A stretch of 64,000 nucleotides of DNA. Origin: Streptomyces olindensis. GTDB lineage: Bacteria > Actinomycetota > Actinomycetes > Streptomycetales > Streptomycetaceae. The stretch lies in NCBI GenBank assembly GCA_000696115.1, contig JJOH01000001.1, forward strand, positions 307,410 through 371,409. The letters run 5' to 3'. The translations under genes and the position numbers were made by a program. The notes below the pieces were generated by a model. It worked only from the letters and a program-made list of their open reading frames with translations, did not search any database and was not told the DNA's origin. The stretch's first letter is position 1; the number at the start of each line of letters is the position of its first letter. This document shows positions 44,244 to 53,667 of the stretch, in pieces.

Positions 44244-47200
44244 ATGACATCGTCGACGTACCGCCAGGTACCCGCCCAGGTCGACCTGCCCGCCCTCGAG
44301 CACGCGGTGCTCGACTTCTGGCGCGAGCAGAAGATCTTCGCCAAGAGCCTGGAGCAGTCCGAGGGTCGCCCCGAGTGGGTGTTCTACGAGGGCCCGCCCA
44401 CCGCCAACGGCATGCCCGGCGCCCACCACATCGAGGCCCGCGTCTTCAAGGACGTCTTCCCCCGCTTCCGCACCATGCGCGGCTACCACGTGGCCCGCAA
44501 GGCCGGCTGGGACTGCCACGGCCTCCCGGTGGAGCTCGCCGTAGAGAAGGAGCTCGGCTTCTCCGGCAAGCAGGACATCGAGGCGTACGGCATCGCCGCG
44601 TTCAACGCCAAGTGCCGCGAGTCGGTGACCCGCCACACGGACGCCTTCGAGGCGCTCACGACCCGCATGGGCTACTGGACCGACCTGAACGACCCGTACC
44701 GCACGATGGACCCCGAGTACATCGAGTCGGTCTGGTGGTCGCTGAAGGAGATCTTCAACAAGGGCCTGCTGGTCCAGGACCACCGCGTCGCCCCCTGGTG
44801 CCCCCGCTGCGGCACAGGCCTGTCCGACCACGAGCTGGCGCAGGGCTACGAGACGGTCGTCGACCCGTCCGTCTACGTCCGCTTCCCGCTCACCTCCGGC
44901 CCGCTCGCCGGCGAGGCCGCGCTCCTGGTGTGGACGACGACCCCGTGGACCCTGGTGTCCAACACCGCGGTCGCCGCCCACCCCGAGGTCACCTACGTCG
45001 TCGCGACGAAGGGCCCAGAAGGTTCGGAGAAGCTCGTCGTCGCCGAGCCGCTGCTCGCCAAGGCCCTCGGCGAGGGCTGGGAGAGCACCGGGCAGACCTT
45101 CACGGGCGCCGAGATGGAGCGCTGGACCTACCAGCGCCCCTTCGAGCTCGTCGAGTTCCCGGAGCCGGCGCACTTCGTCGTCAACGCCGAGTACGTCACC
45201 ACCGAGGACGGCACGGGTCTGGTCCACCAGTCCCCCGCCTTCGGTGAGGACGACCTCAAGGTCTGCCGCTCCTACGGCCTCCCGGTCGTCAACCCGGTCC
45301 GCCCGGACGGCACGTTCGAGGAGGACGTCCCCCTCGTCGGCGGTGTCTTCTTCAAGAAGGCCGACGAGAAGCTCACCGAGGACCTCGGCGACCGCGGCCT
45401 GCTCTTCAAGCACATCCCGTACGAGCACAGCTACCCGCACTGCTGGCGCTGCCACACCGCGCTGCTCTACTACGCGCAGCCCTCCTGGTACATCCGCACC
45501 ACGGCGATCAAGGACCGCCTGCTCGCGGAGAACGAGGGCACCAACTGGTTCCCGGAGACGGTCAAGAACGGCCGCTACGGCGACTGGCTGAACAACAACA
45601 TCGACTGGGCGCTGTCCCGCAACCGCTACTGGGGCACGCCGCTGCCCATCTGGCGCTGCGAGGACGACCACCTCACCTGCGCCGGCTCCCTCACGGAGCT
45701 GACCGAGCTGACCGGCACCGACCAGTCGGGCCTGGACCCGCACCGCCCGTTCATCGACGAGGTCACCTTCGCCTGCCCGCAGGACGGCTGCGGCAGGACG
45801 GCCACGCGCGTGCCCGAGGTGATCGACGCCTGGTACGACTCGGGCTCGATGCCGTTCGCGCAGTGGGGCTACCCGTACAAGAACAAGGACGTCTTCGAGG
45901 CCCGCTACCCGGCGCAGTTCATCTGCGAGGCCATCGACCAGACCCGCGGCTGGTTCTACACGCTGATGGCGGTCGGCACGCTCGTCTTCGACAAGTCGTC
46001 GTACGAGAACGTGGTCTGCCTCGGCCACATCCTTGCCGAGGACGGCCGCAAGATGTCCAAGCACCTGGGCAACACCCTGGAGCCGATCCCGCTCATGGAC
46101 CGGCACGGCGCCGACGCGGTCCGCTGGTTCATGGCGGCCGGCGGCTCCCCGTGGGCGGCCCGCCGCGTGGGCCACGGCACCATCCAGGAGGTCGTCCGCA
46201 AGACGCTCCTGACCTACTGGAACACGGTCGCCTTCCAGGCCCTGTACGCCCGTACGTCCGGCTGGGCCCCGTCCGAGGCCGACCCGGCCCCGGCCGACCG
46301 CCCGGTCCTGGACCGCTGGCTGCTGTCCGAACTGCACGCGCTGACCGACCAGGTCACCCAGGCCCTGGACGCCTACGACACCCAGCGCGCCGGCAAGCTG
46401 CTGTCCGCGTTCGTCGACGACCTGTCCAACTGGTACGTGCGCCGCTCCCGCCGCCGCTTCTGGCAGGGCGACAAGGCGGCGCTGCGCACGCTGCACGAGG
46501 TCGTCGAAACGGTGACGCAGCTCATGGCCCCGCTGACCCCGTTCATCACCGAGCGGGTCTGGCAGGACCTGATCGTCCCGGTCACCCCGGGCGCCCCGGA
46601 GTCGGTCCACCTCTCCTCCTGGCCGGAGGCGGACCTCACCGCCATCGACCCGGAGCTGTCGAAGCAGATGGTGCTGGTGCGCCGGCTGGTGGAGCTGGGC
46701 CGTGCCACGCGCGCGGAGTCGGGCGTCAAGACGCGCCAGCCGCTGTCCCGCGCCCTGATCGCGGCCACCGGCTTCGACACGCTGGGCTCCGAACTGCGCA
46801 CGCAGATCACGGAGGAGCTGAACGTCGAGTCCCTGGCGACGCTGAGCGAGGTCGGCGGCTCCCTGGTCGACACCACGGCGAAGGCCAACTTCCGCGCGCT
46901 GGGCAAGCGCTTCGGCAAGCGTGTCCAGGACGTGGCCAAGGCCATCGCGAACGCGGACGCGGCCGCGCTGTCCCTCGCCCTGCGCGAGGGCACGGCGTCG
47001 GTGGAGGTCGACGGCGAGACCATCACGCTGGCTCCGGATGAGGTCATCATCACGGAGACCCCGCGCGAGGGTTGGTCGGTGGCGTCCGACGCGGGCGCGA
47101 CGGTCGCCCTGGACCTGGAGATCACGGAGGAACTGCGCCGCGCGGGCCTCGCCCGTGACGCGATCCGCCTGATCCAGGAGGCCCGCAAGAACAGCGGCCT

Positions 47201-47396
47201 CGACGTGGCCGACCGCATCGCGCTGCGCTGGACCGCGACCGACCCGGCCGTCGCCGAGGGCCTGACCGAGCACGCGGCCCTGATCGCCGACGAGGTCCTC
47301 GCCACGGACTTCGCCCAGGGCGAGGCGGACGACACCTACGGCGAGCCCTTCACCGACGAGGGCCTGTCCCTGACGTTCCGCCTGCGCAAGGCGTAA
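44244..47396 (+). CDS. ileS: Isoleucyl-tRNA synthetase (IleRS2-like, GxHH signature)
   Basis: A 1050-residue class I synthetase. The length, the lack of a C-terminal zinc finger and overall layout fit the IleRS2 (eukaryote-like) type. The first signature reads GAHH (residues 59-62, in PPTANGMPGAHHIEARVFKD) where HxGH is standard. The second is KMSKH (603-607, in EDGRKMSKHLGN). The editing domain lies between (VWTTTPWTLVSNTAVAAHPEVTYVV), with a Cys/His cluster near PHCWRCHTALLYY. The anticodon-binding domain has RRFWQGDKAALRTLHEVVETVTQLMAPLTPFITERVWQDL. Expression is controlled by the T-box leader ending 10 nt before the ATG. Confidence 0.97.
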   Translation: MTSSTYRQVPAQVDLPALEHAVLDFWREQKIFAKSLEQSEGRPEWVFYEGPPTANGMPGAHHIEARVFKDVFPRFRTMRGYHVARKAGWDCHGLPVELAVEKELGFSGKQDIEAYGIAAFNAKCRESVTRHTDAFEALTTRMGYWTDLNDPYRTMDPEYIESVWWSLKEIFNKGLLVQDHRVAPWCPRCGTGLSDHELAQGYETVVDPSVYVRFPLTSGPLAGEAALLVWTTTPWTLVSNTAVAAHPEVTYVVATKGPEGSEKLVVAEPLLAKALGEGWESTGQTFTGAEMERWTYQRPFELVEFPEPAHFVVNAEYVTTEDGTGLVHQSPAFGEDDLKVCRSYGLPVVNPVRPDGTFEEDVPLVGGVFFKKADEKLTEDLGDRGLLFKHIPYEHSYPHCWRCHTALLYYAQPSWYIRTTAIKDRLLAENEGTNWFPETVKNGRYGDWLNNNIDWALSRNRYWGTPLPIWRCEDDHLTCAGSLTELTELTGTDQSGLDPHRPFIDEVTFACPQDGCGRTATRVPEVIDAWYDSGSMPFAQWGYPYKNKDVFEARYPAQFICEAIDQTRGWFYTLMAVGTLVFDKSSYENVVCLGHILAEDGRKMSKHLGNTLEPIPLMDRHGADAVRWFMAAGGSPWAARRVGHGTIQEVVRKTLLTYWNTVAFQALYARTSGWAPSEADPAPADRPVLDRWLLSELHALTDQVTQALDAYDTQRAGKLLSAFVDDLSNWYVRRSRRRFWQGDKAALRTLHEVVETVTQLMAPLTPFITERVWQDLIVPVTPGAPESVHLSSWPEADLTAIDPELSKQMVLVRRLVELGRATRAESGVKTRQPLSRALIAATGFDTLGSELRTQITEELNVESLATLSEVGGSLVDTTAKANFRALGKRFGKRVQDVAKAIANADAAALSLALREGTASVEVDGETITLAPDEVIITETPREGWSVASDAGATVALDLEITEELRRAGLARDAIRLIQEARKNSGLDVADRIALRWTATDPAVAEGLTEHAALIADEVLATDFAQGEADDTYGEPFTDEGLSLTFRLRKA

Positions 47397-47415
47397 CCCT
47401 CAGGGGCCTCTCGGC

Positions 47416-47462
47416 CCGAAGGCCCGGCCCTGCCAAAGATCTTGGTGGGTCCGGGCCTTCGG
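47416..47462 (+). terminator. ileS terminator hairpin
   Basis: CCGAAGGCCCGG (47416-47427) and its perfect complement (47451-47462) lie 20 nt past the ileS stop, separated by 23 nt with a small internal fold. GC-rich, without a T-tract. Confidence 0.65.
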
Positions 47463-47511
47463 CGTTGCGTACGCAGAACGCCGGTGCGCGGGTACGAACA
47501 CGCGTGGCAAA

Positions 47512-47548
47512 AGGGCGAGGCCCCGGGGTGAACCCGGGGCCTCGCCCT
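47512..47548 (-). terminator. divIVA terminator hairpin
   Basis: AGGGCGAGGCCCCGGG (47512-47527) pairs perfectly over 16 bp with 47533-47548, with a 5-nt loop. On the minus strand it is followed by TTTT, making it a textbook intrinsic terminator after divIVA and the whole division cluster. Confidence 0.85.
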
Positions 47549-47591
47549 GAACGCTGCCGACGTCTACGCCGTACTACTGGCCATCAGGCCG

Positions 47592-48716
47592 TCAGTTGTC
47601 ATCCTCGTCGATCAGGAAGCCTCGCATGGGCGAGGGCGCCTGACCCATCGGGGACGGACCCTGCGGACGCACCGGCGCCATCGGCTGGGTCATCGCCGGA
47701 GACATCTGCTGCTGGCCGCCGTAGGACGGACCGGACGGCGAAGGAGCACCGCCCATCGTCTGGTTGCCGCCGCCGTACGACGGGGCACTCGCGCCGGCCG
47801 GGGCCATGGAAGGCGCCGGGGACGGCGGGAGGGACGCGGTCGCCGGAGTGCGCGGCGGGGCCAGCGAGTCGTCGGCCTGGGTCTCCAGCTGACGCAGCTG
47901 CGACTCCAGGTACGACTTCAGGCGCGTGCGGTACTCGCGCTCGAAGCCGCGCAGGTCCTCGACCTTGCGCTCCAGCGTGGCGCGGGCGGACTCCAGGGAG
48001 CCCATCGCGACGCGGTGCTTCTCCTGCGCGTCCCGCTCCAGGGCGTCGGCCTTGGCACGGGCGTCACGCTCCAGACCCTCGGCACGCGAACGCGCCTCCC
48101 CGACGATCTTGTTGGCTTCGGAACGGGCCTCGGCGATCGCCTGGTCGGCGGTCTGCTGGGCCAGCGAGAGGACACGCGCGGCGCTGTCGCCACCGGGGCC
48201 TCCCTGACCGGGGCCGCCCATCGGACCGCCCATGGGGCCGCCCATCGGACCACCCATCTGCTGCTGCATCGGGGGCTGACCCATCGGACCCGGACCCTGG
48301 CCCATCGGACCGGGACCACCAGGACCCTGGGGACCACCCTGACCGCCGGGGCCGGCGGGCAGCTGCGGGGCACCGCTCGGCAGCTGGGGCGGGCCACCCA
48401 TGGGGCCACCCATCTGCTGCTGCGGCGGGCCCGATATGCCGGCGGGAACGGGACCGCCGGGACCGCGCATGCCCTGCTGCTGTTGCTGCTGATCCTGCTG
48501 CTGCTCCGGAGGCTTGCGCATGTTCTGCTGGTTCTGCGCGGCAGCGCGCGTGGCCGCGGCCAGTTTGGCGCGCAGGTCCTCGTTCTCGCGGAGCAGGCGG
48601 GTCAGTTCGGCTTCGACCTCATCGAGGAAGGCATCGACCTCGTCCTCGTCATAGCCTTCTCGGAGGCGGACGGTCGTGAACTGCTTGTTCCGCACGTCCT
48701 CGGGGGTCAACGGCAT
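47592..48716 (-). CDS. divIVA: DivIVA polar growth/septum-site protein
   Basis: A 374-residue coiled-coil protein that marks hyphal tips in Streptomyces. The membrane-targeting N-terminus [42 protein letters not shown] is followed by a short first coiled coil (about 35-60). Then comes a long linker rich in Gln, Gly, Pro and Met (about 65-180, with repeated MGGPMGGP units), a second coiled coil (about 185-285) and a Pro/Gly/Ser-rich tail ending in LIDEDDN. The linker is much larger than in Bacillus DivIVA. The gene ends the dcw cluster and is followed by a strong terminator. Confidence 0.97.
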   Translation of the reverse strand: MPLTPEDVRNKQFTTVRLREGYDEDEVDAFLDEVEAELTRLLRENEDLRAKLAAATRAAAQNQQNMRKPPEQQQDQQQQQQGMRGPGGPVPAGISGPPQQQMGGPMGGPPQLPSGAPQLPAGPGGQGGPQGPGGPGPMGQGPGPMGQPPMQQQMGGPMGGPMGGPMGGPGQGGPGGDSAARVLSLAQQTADQAIAEARSEANKIVGEARSRAEGLERDARAKADALERDAQEKHRVAMGSLESARATLERKVEDLRGFEREYRTRLKSYLESQLRQLETQADDSLAPPRTPATASLPPSPAPSMAPAGASAPSYGGGNQTMGGAPSPSGPSYGGQQQMSPAMTQPMAPVRPQGPSPMGQAPSPMRGFLIDEDDN

Positions 48717-48769
48717 CTCTTCACCTCAACGTAGTCGTCGGCATTCGGCAAGACCGTAGTTCACATCGC

Positions 48770-49054
48770 TCACAGCCGGCTCACGATCGAGATCAGGATG
48801 TAGACGATGATCATCAGTACGAAGAAGGACAGGTCGAGCGCCACGCCCCCGAGACGCAGCGGCGGGATGAACCGCCGCAGAAGCTTGAGCGGTGGATCAG
48901 TGACAGTGTAGGTGGCCTCCAGAACGACCACCATCGCCTTGCCGGGTTGCCATGAGCGGGCGAACTGGAAGACGTAGTCCATGACCAACCGGAAGATGAG
49001 CACGATGAGGAAGCACATCAGCGCGATGTAGACGACATCCAGAACCACGCTCAT
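48770..49054 (-). CDS. ylmG: YggT/YlmG family membrane protein
   Basis: A 94-residue protein with two hydrophobic segments (about 3-25 and 70-92), separated by the conserved amphipathic loop FARSWQPGKAMVVVLEATYTVTDPPLKLLRRFIPPLRLGGVALDLS that defines YggT/YlmG. The family is linked to cell division and osmotic tolerance. ATG 49054 has GGAAG upstream. It lies between sepF and divIVA as in other actinobacteria and Firmicutes. Confidence 0.93.
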   Translation of the reverse strand: MSVVLDVVYIALMCFLIVLIFRLVMDYVFQFARSWQPGKAMVVVLEATYTVTDPPLKLLRRFIPPLRLGGVALDLSFFVLMIIVYILISIVSRL

Positions 49055-49124
49055 GATCTGTTGCTTCCCTCTCCCCTGTGCCCTGCTGTGTAGTGCTGTG
49101 TACTGATGTTTCCGGTGGTGCGTC

Positions 49125-49766
49125 TCAGCTCTGGTTGAAGAACCCGCCCTCTGCGATGCGGGCCTTGTCCTCCGCCGTGACATCGACGTTAGCAGGCGAC
49201 AACAGGAACACCTTCTGCGTCACCCGCTCGATACTGCCGTGAAGACCAAACACCAAACCGGCCGCAAAGTCGACAAGTCGCTTCGCATCTGTGTCGTCCA
49301 TCTCAGTCAGATTCATGATCACCGGGGTGCCTTCACGGAAGTGTTCCCCGATGGTACGGGCCTCGTTGTAGGTCCGTGGGTGGAGCGTGGTGATCCGGTA
49401 AGGCTCTCGTTCCGACACGACCTTGGGCATGATCACCGGTGCGTTCTTCTCCAGGCTTGCGCGTTCTTGTGTGATGGATGCCACGGGCGCGATGCGCGCC
49501 GGGCGGCTGGATTCCGCGGGTAGCGAAGCGGAACGAGCGGCCGGTTCGCGAGGTGCGGACGGCTGTACGACTCGTACCTCTTCGTCCCTTTGGGGCTGAT
49601 GTGAGACATGTGGTTGGTGGGACGACTCGTGCCGTCGGTGATCCCGTTCGGGTTCCGGGTCGAGTTCGGGTTCGAAGTCGTCGTCGGGGTCGAATCCGCG
49701 GCCGTCGTACCCATCGTCCTCCACGAGGCCGAGGTAGACCGCCATCTTGCGCATCGCGCCGGCCAT
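49125..49766 (-). CDS. sepF: SepF cell division protein
   Basis: A 213-residue SepF. The N-terminal amphipathic helix [18 protein letters not shown] anchors it to membrane. An acidic, His/Pro-rich linker (about 20-110) follows, then the SepF core ([75 protein letters not shown]). SepF tethers FtsZ to the membrane and is the main anchor in organisms without FtsA, which fits the lack of ftsA here. ATG 49766 follows GGAGG with good spacing. Confidence 0.96.
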   Translation of the reverse strand: MAGAMRKMAVYLGLVEDDGYDGRGFDPDDDFEPELDPEPERDHRRHESSHQPHVSHQPQRDEEVRVVQPSAPREPAARSASLPAESSRPARIAPVASITQERASLEKNAPVIMPKVVSEREPYRITTLHPRTYNEARTIGEHFREGTPVIMNLTEMDDTDAKRLVDFAAGLVFGLHGSIERVTQKVFLLSPANVDVTAEDKARIAEGGFFNQS

Positions 49767-49895
49767 GCTCTGAGTCCTCCGCTCTGTGGTGGATCGACTG
49801 ACGACTGCCAAGTGCCCGCGATCCACGAGGTCCTTGAATCCGCCTTTCGGCGGCAATGACCATATTTTCTGCTGTGGTCCGACTTCTTGGCGACG

Positions 49896-50615
49896 TTACC
49901 CGAGCCTGGGGCGGACTCCGAGTACCGCGCTGCCGACGCGCACATGTGTCGCTCCGGCCGCCACGGCCTGCTCGAGATCCGCACTCATCCCTGCCGAGAC
50001 CATGGTGGCAGCCGGATGACTCCGGCGCAGGTCGGTCGACAAATCCATCAACCGCTCGAAGGCCGCCTGTTCGCGCCCCGCGTACTCCCCGGTGAGCGGT
50101 GCGACGGTCATCAGTCCGTCGAGCCGCAGCCCCGGGGCCCCGGCCACGAGGTCGGCCAACTCTTCGATGCCGCCGGGGGCCACGCCTCCGCGCTCACCCC
50201 GCTCGCTCTCGCCCGCGTCCAGTGCGACCTGGAGGAGGCAGCCCAGCTCGCGACCCGCCCGGACGGCTTCCTTCGACAGAGCTGTGACGAGCTTGGAACG
50301 ATCGACGGACTGCACGAAATCCGCGTAACCGGCCACCGAGCGCACCTTGTTGGTCTGAAGCTGACCGACAAAATGCCACGTAAGGGGCAGATCCGCACAG
50401 GCCGCGGCCTTGGGCGCCGCGTCCTGGTCGCGGTTCTCGGCGACGTGGCGGACACCGAGTTCCGCCAGCATCCGCACATCGCTCGCCGGATAGGTCTTGG
50501 TGACCACGATCAGGGTCACGTCCCCGCGCCCGCGGCCGGCGGCCGCGCAAGCGTCGGCGATGCGCCGCTCAACTTTCGCCAGATTCGTGGCGAGTTCGTC
50601 CTTACGGTCCGTCAT
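49896..50615 (-). CDS. ylmE: YggS/PLPBP family pyridoxal phosphate homeostasis protein (YlmE)
   Basis: A 239-residue PLP-binding alanine-racemase-fold protein. The PLP lysine lies in VTLIVVTKTYPASDVRMLAELG. HFVGQLQTNKVRSVAGYADFVQSVDR and GLMTVAPLTGEYAGREQAAFERLMDLS follow, and SAGMSADLEQAVAAGATHVRVGSAVLG is the phosphate-binding end. It handles free PLP rather than catalysing a known reaction. It starts 6 nt after the ylmD stop. A 129-bp gap before sepF may hold a promoter. Confidence 0.95.
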   Translation of the reverse strand: MTDRKDELATNLAKVERRIADACAAAGRGRGDVTLIVVTKTYPASDVRMLAELGVRHVAENRDQDAAPKAAACADLPLTWHFVGQLQTNKVRSVAGYADFVQSVDRSKLVTALSKEAVRAGRELGCLLQVALDAGESERGERGGVAPGGIEELADLVAGAPGLRLDGLMTVAPLTGEYAGREQAAFERLMDLSTDLRRSHPAATMVSAGMSADLEQAVAAGATHVRVGSAVLGVRPRLG

Positions 50616-50621
50616 GTCCTG

Positions 50622-51353
50622 TCAGTCCAGCCACACATAACCCGCGAGCCGCCCGGTGGTGCGGTCGCGTCGGTACGAGAAGTGATCGCGCGATTCCAGC
50701 GTGCACACCGGCGACTGCTCCCGGTCGCGCACCCCGAGCCGTTCCAGCTGGGCGTGCACTCCGGCGCTCACATCGACCGCCGGTGTGCCCCAACTCGTCT
50801 CGGCGTACGCCGCCGGCTCGATGGCGGACACCTCGGCGCGCATCACCTCGGGCACTTCGTAACACCGGCCGCAGACGGTGGGTCCGGTGCGGGCGACGAT
50901 CCGGGAGGGCTCGGCGCCCAGCTCCGTCATCGCGCGTAGCGCGGCCGGGACGACTCCGGCGATCATGCCCGGCCGGCCCGCGTGGGCCGCGGCGGCGATC
51001 CCGGCGACGGGGTCGGCGAGCAGCACCGGCACGCAGTCGGCGGTGAGCACGGCGAGGGCGAGCCCGCGCCGCGCCGTGACGATCGCGTCGACCGACGGGA
51101 TGTCGGACGAAGATCCCCACGGTCCGTCCACCACCGACACGTCCGACCCGTGCACCTGGTTCATCCAGACCACCCGGTCCGGCTCGATGCCCAGGGACTT
51201 GGCGGCCAGTTCCCGGTTGGTGCGTACGGCGTCCGGGTCGTCTCCGACCGCTCCGCCGAGATTGAGGTCCTCATACGGAGCGGCGCTCACCCCGCCCCAC
51301 CGGTCGGTGAAGGCGAAGTGCGCGCCGCTCGCGCTCTCGCGCTGTCCTATCAC
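50622..51353 (-). CDS. ylmD: YlmD / laccase-domain (purine nucleoside phosphorylase-like) protein
   Basis: A 243-residue protein of the DUF152/YfiH (multicopper oxidoreductase-like laccase domain) family. Zinc-site residues appear in VVWMNQVHGSDV (His), LTADCVPVLLADP (Cys) and AAAHAGRPGMIAG (His). ARTGPTVCGRCYEVP follows. Characterised homologues act on purine nucleosides or peptidoglycan-linked products, so the role here is open. GTG 51353 lies 10 nt after the ftsZ stop, with weak ribosome-binding sequence, so it is probably coupled to ftsZ translation. Confidence 0.92.
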   Translation of the reverse strand: MIGQRESASGAHFAFTDRWGGVSAAPYEDLNLGGAVGDDPDAVRTNRELAAKSLGIEPDRVVWMNQVHGSDVSVVDGPWGSSSDIPSVDAIVTARRGLALAVLTADCVPVLLADPVAGIAAAAHAGRPGMIAGVVPAALRAMTELGAEPSRIVARTGPTVCGRCYEVPEVMRAEVSAIEPAAYAETSWGTPAVDVSAGVHAQLERLGVRDREQSPVCTLESRDHFSYRRDRTTGRLAGYVWLD

Positions 51354-51363
51354 GTCAGAAGGA

Positions 51364-52557
51364 TCACTTGAGGAAGTCCGGTACGTCCAGCTCCTCGGCC
51401 GCGCTGTCCGAGTAGGTGCGCGGCGCCGGCGGGACCGGCGGGGCGACCGGGATGTCCTCGACCGGCTTCGGAGCGGGCTCCGGGTCATCCTTCGGGGTCA
51501 CGCTGCCGAGCGATCCGAAGGACGGGCGGCTCTCGGTCTGCCGCGCCGGGGCCGGCTCCTCGCGCTTGGCCGAGGCCGAGCCGATCACGTTCTCCCGGCG
51601 GGCCGGGGGCTGGCCTCCGTCGAAGCCGGCGGCGATCACGGTCACCCGGACCTCGTCGCCCAGGGCGTCGTCGATGACCGCGCCGAAGATGATGTTGGCC
51701 TCGGGGTGGGCGGCCTCGCTGACCAGCTGGGCGGCCTCGTTGATCTCGAACAGACCGAGGTCGGAGCCGCCGGAGATGGAGAGCAGCACACCGCGGGCGC
51801 CGTCGATGGAGGCCTCCAGCAGCGGCGAGGAGATCGCCATCTCGGCGGCGGCCACCGCGCGGTCGTCGCCGCGGGCCGAGCCAATGCCCATCAGGGCCGA
51901 GCCGGCCTCGGACATGACCGACTTGACGTCGGCGAAGTCGAGGTTGATCAGGCCCGGGGTGGTGATGAGGTCAGTGATGCCCTGGACACCGGAGAGCAGG
52001 ACCTGGTCGGCCGACTTGAAGGCGTCGAGCACCGAGACCTGGCGGTCCGAGATGGACAGCAGCCGGTCGTTCGGGATGACGATGAGGGTGTCGACCTCTT
52101 CGCGGAGCTCGGCGATGCCGTCCTCGGCCTGGTTCGCGCGGCGCCGCCCCTCGAAGGTGAACGGGCGCGTGACCACACCGATGGTGAGGGCACCGAGCGA
52201 GCGGGCGATGTTGGCCACGACGGGCGCGCCGCCGGTGCCGGTGCCGCCGCCTTCACCGGCTGTCACGAAGACCATGTCGGCCCCCTTGAGGACCTCCTCG
52301 ATCTCCTCGCGGTGGTCCTCGGCGGCCTTGCGGCCCACGGCCGGGTTGGCTCCGGCGCCGAGTCCGCGGGTGAGTTCACGGCCGACGTCCAGCTTGACGT
52401 CGGCGTCGCTCATCAACAGAGCTTGCGCGTCGGTGTTGATGGCGATGAACTCGACGCCCTTGAGACCGACCTCGATCATCCGGTTGATGGCATTGACACC
52501 ACCGCCGCCGACACCGATGACTTTGATGACTGCGAGGTAGTTCTGCGGTGCTGCCAC
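51364..52557 (-). CDS. ftsZ: Cell division GTPase FtsZ
   Basis: A 397-residue tubulin-like GTPase that forms the Z ring or, in aerial hyphae, ladders of Z rings. The tubulin signature [15 protein letters not shown], the N-terminal [15 protein letters not shown], the T7-loop synergy segment [14 protein letters not shown] and the C-terminal peptide LDVPDFLK that binds SepF and other partners are all present. A Pro/Glu/Ala-rich linker (about 320-385) separates core and tail. The GTG start has GAGAGG upstream. A 288-bp upstream region holds at least one promoter candidate. Confidence 0.99.
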   Translation of the reverse strand: MAAPQNYLAVIKVIGVGGGGVNAINRMIEVGLKGVEFIAINTDAQALLMSDADVKLDVGRELTRGLGAGANPAVGRKAAEDHREEIEEVLKGADMVFVTAGEGGGTGTGGAPVVANIARSLGALTIGVVTRPFTFEGRRRANQAEDGIAELREEVDTLIVIPNDRLLSISDRQVSVLDAFKSADQVLLSGVQGITDLITTPGLINLDFADVKSVMSEAGSALMGIGSARGDDRAVAAAEMAISSPLLEASIDGARGVLLSISGGSDLGLFEINEAAQLVSEAAHPEANIIFGAVIDDALGDEVRVTVIAAGFDGGQPPARRENVIGSASAKREEPAPARQTESRPSFGSLGSVTPKDDPEPAPKPVEDIPVAPPVPPAPRTYSDSAAEELDVPDFLK

Positions 52558-52669
52558 GTCGAAGGCCTCTCGCCTCGAGTTACGTGTCGCCGAATCCCCG
52601 TGACGCCCTGCGCCCCGCGACCCGACGACTGATGCCGAATGGGACGGTCCGTATCGCCGACCCGAACCC

Positions 52670-52690
52670 TAACCCTGAAGTTTAGGGTTA
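52670..52690 (-). promoter_or_regulatory. Inverted repeat in the ftsZ leader
   Basis: TAACCCT (52670-52676) and AGGGTTA (52684-52690) form a perfect 7-bp repeat with a 7-nt spacer, and a further AACCCT lies directly beside it, so AACCCT occurs twice in tandem. It sits downstream of the -10/-35 candidate. It could be a regulator site or a second promoter's -10 region; I cannot choose. Confidence 0.4.
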
Positions 52691-52725
52691 CCAGTGTGTC
52701 TGTTCCTTGGAGTCTTCTGAACAGG

Positions 52726-52755
52726 ACACTAAGTCGACAAGTGGCGCACGTTCAA
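52726..52755 (-). promoter_or_regulatory. Putative ftsZ promoter
   Basis: On the minus strand TTGAAC (52750-52755) and TAGTGT (52726-52731) are separated by 18 bp, a good match to a housekeeping promoter. Transcription would begin near 52719, about 160 nt before the ftsZ GTG. Several ftsZ promoters are known in S. coelicolor, so others may be present. Confidence 0.5.
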
Positions 52756-52845
52756 CGAACACGCCGAACCTCCCGTTTTTCTTTTCACCCTATGTGATCA
52801 GCCGTAGCACTGCCCAACCAGGGTGCTGGCCTGCGCGGATGTGCG

Positions 52846-53640
52846 TCAACTCGCTGATGACGCGGGCGCGGTGGGGACGCTGACGTCGAAGTGCCGCGCG
52901 TCCGGCGAGGCTTTCATCAGAGCGGTGAGCGTACGGGCCTTCGCGGCGCCCTTCTCGCTGCTCCCCCAGGCGACCGTGCGGCCGTCCCTCAACTCCAGCG
53001 AGATGTCGTCGTAGGAACGGACCTTGACGGTCCGTGTGTCGCGGGCGACGGCGGCCGGGACGGCACGGGCGACGCCCACCGCCTCGCGCACCAGCCGGGA
53101 CTCGCCGAAGCGGCGCAGGCTTGCGGCGGCGGAGCTGGACCGCACCCGTGTCAATTCCAGTGCGGGAACACCTTTCGGCGCCTCAGAAACCGTGGCGAAA
53201 CGGACACCTTCATCGTCCACTTCGACGAACTTTCCGCCCTTTTGGACAATCAGAACCGGAGTCCGCTCAACCACTTTCAGGTCGATTCCATGGGGCCAGG
53301 AGCGGACCACGTCAACCGCGTCAATTCGGGGCAATTTCCGGCGCAGTCGCGTCTCGATCGCATCGGTGTCCACCGAAATGAGCGGCTTCCCGAGGGGGAC
53401 CTCGGCGGCCGCCTTGACCTGATCCGGCGTCAGGACCCGGGTGCCCGACACGGAGACCTGCTCGGCGCGCAGCCAGTCGGACCCGTAGAACAGCCACAGG
53501 GTCGGGATGCCGAGGAAGACGAAGACGAGACCCAGGATGACGATCACACGAAGGTGTCGCCGCCGCAGACGCCTGACGGGCGGCGGGCCGGACGACCCCT
53601 GCTGGCGTTCACCGCGCTCGGCGGTGGTCGATCCGGCCAC
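52846..53640 (-). CDS. ftsQ: Cell division protein FtsQ
   Basis: A 264-residue bitopic membrane protein. A basic cytoplasmic tail (VRRLRRRHLR) leads to one membrane segment (about 31-52), then a POTRA domain (LRAEQVSVSGTRVLTPDQVKAAAEVPLGKPLISVDTDAIETRLRRKLPRIDAVDVVRSWPHGIDLKVVERTPVLIV) and the FtsQ beta domain. It recruits later divisome proteins. The GTG at 53640 is preceded by GGAAGG with about 9-nt spacing; longer frames run into the element upstream and are not convincing. Its 5' region, including any promoter, lies inside or beside the MITE-like element. Confidence 0.96.
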   Translation of the reverse strand: MAGSTTAERGERQQGSSGPPPVRRLRRRHLRVIVILGLVFVFLGIPTLWLFYGSDWLRAEQVSVSGTRVLTPDQVKAAAEVPLGKPLISVDTDAIETRLRRKLPRIDAVDVVRSWPHGIDLKVVERTPVLIVQKGGKFVEVDDEGVRFATVSEAPKGVPALELTRVRSSSAAASLRRFGESRLVREAVGVARAVPAAVARDTRTVKVRSYDDISLELRDGRTVAWGSSEKGAAKARTLTALMKASPDARHFDVSVPTAPASSAS

Positions 53641-53667
53641 GCTCCCCTGCCTTCCGTCATACGGGCC

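Noticed and set aside
43419..47273. A 1284-codon open frame antisense to ileS and part of the DksA-like gene
   Set aside because: High-GC genes leave long stop-free frames on the opposite strand. It has no family motif, its composition is Arg/Gly/Val-rich noise, and it overlaps two well-supported genes plus the T-box.
48463..48520. CTG/CAG trinucleotide tract
   Set aside because: It encodes the Gln-rich linker of DivIVA in frame and is explained by coding, although its length may vary between strains.
52680..52705. BldD-type operator near ftsZ
   Set aside because: TTACCAGTGTG resembles a half-site loosely but the required symmetry is missing, so I do not claim it.
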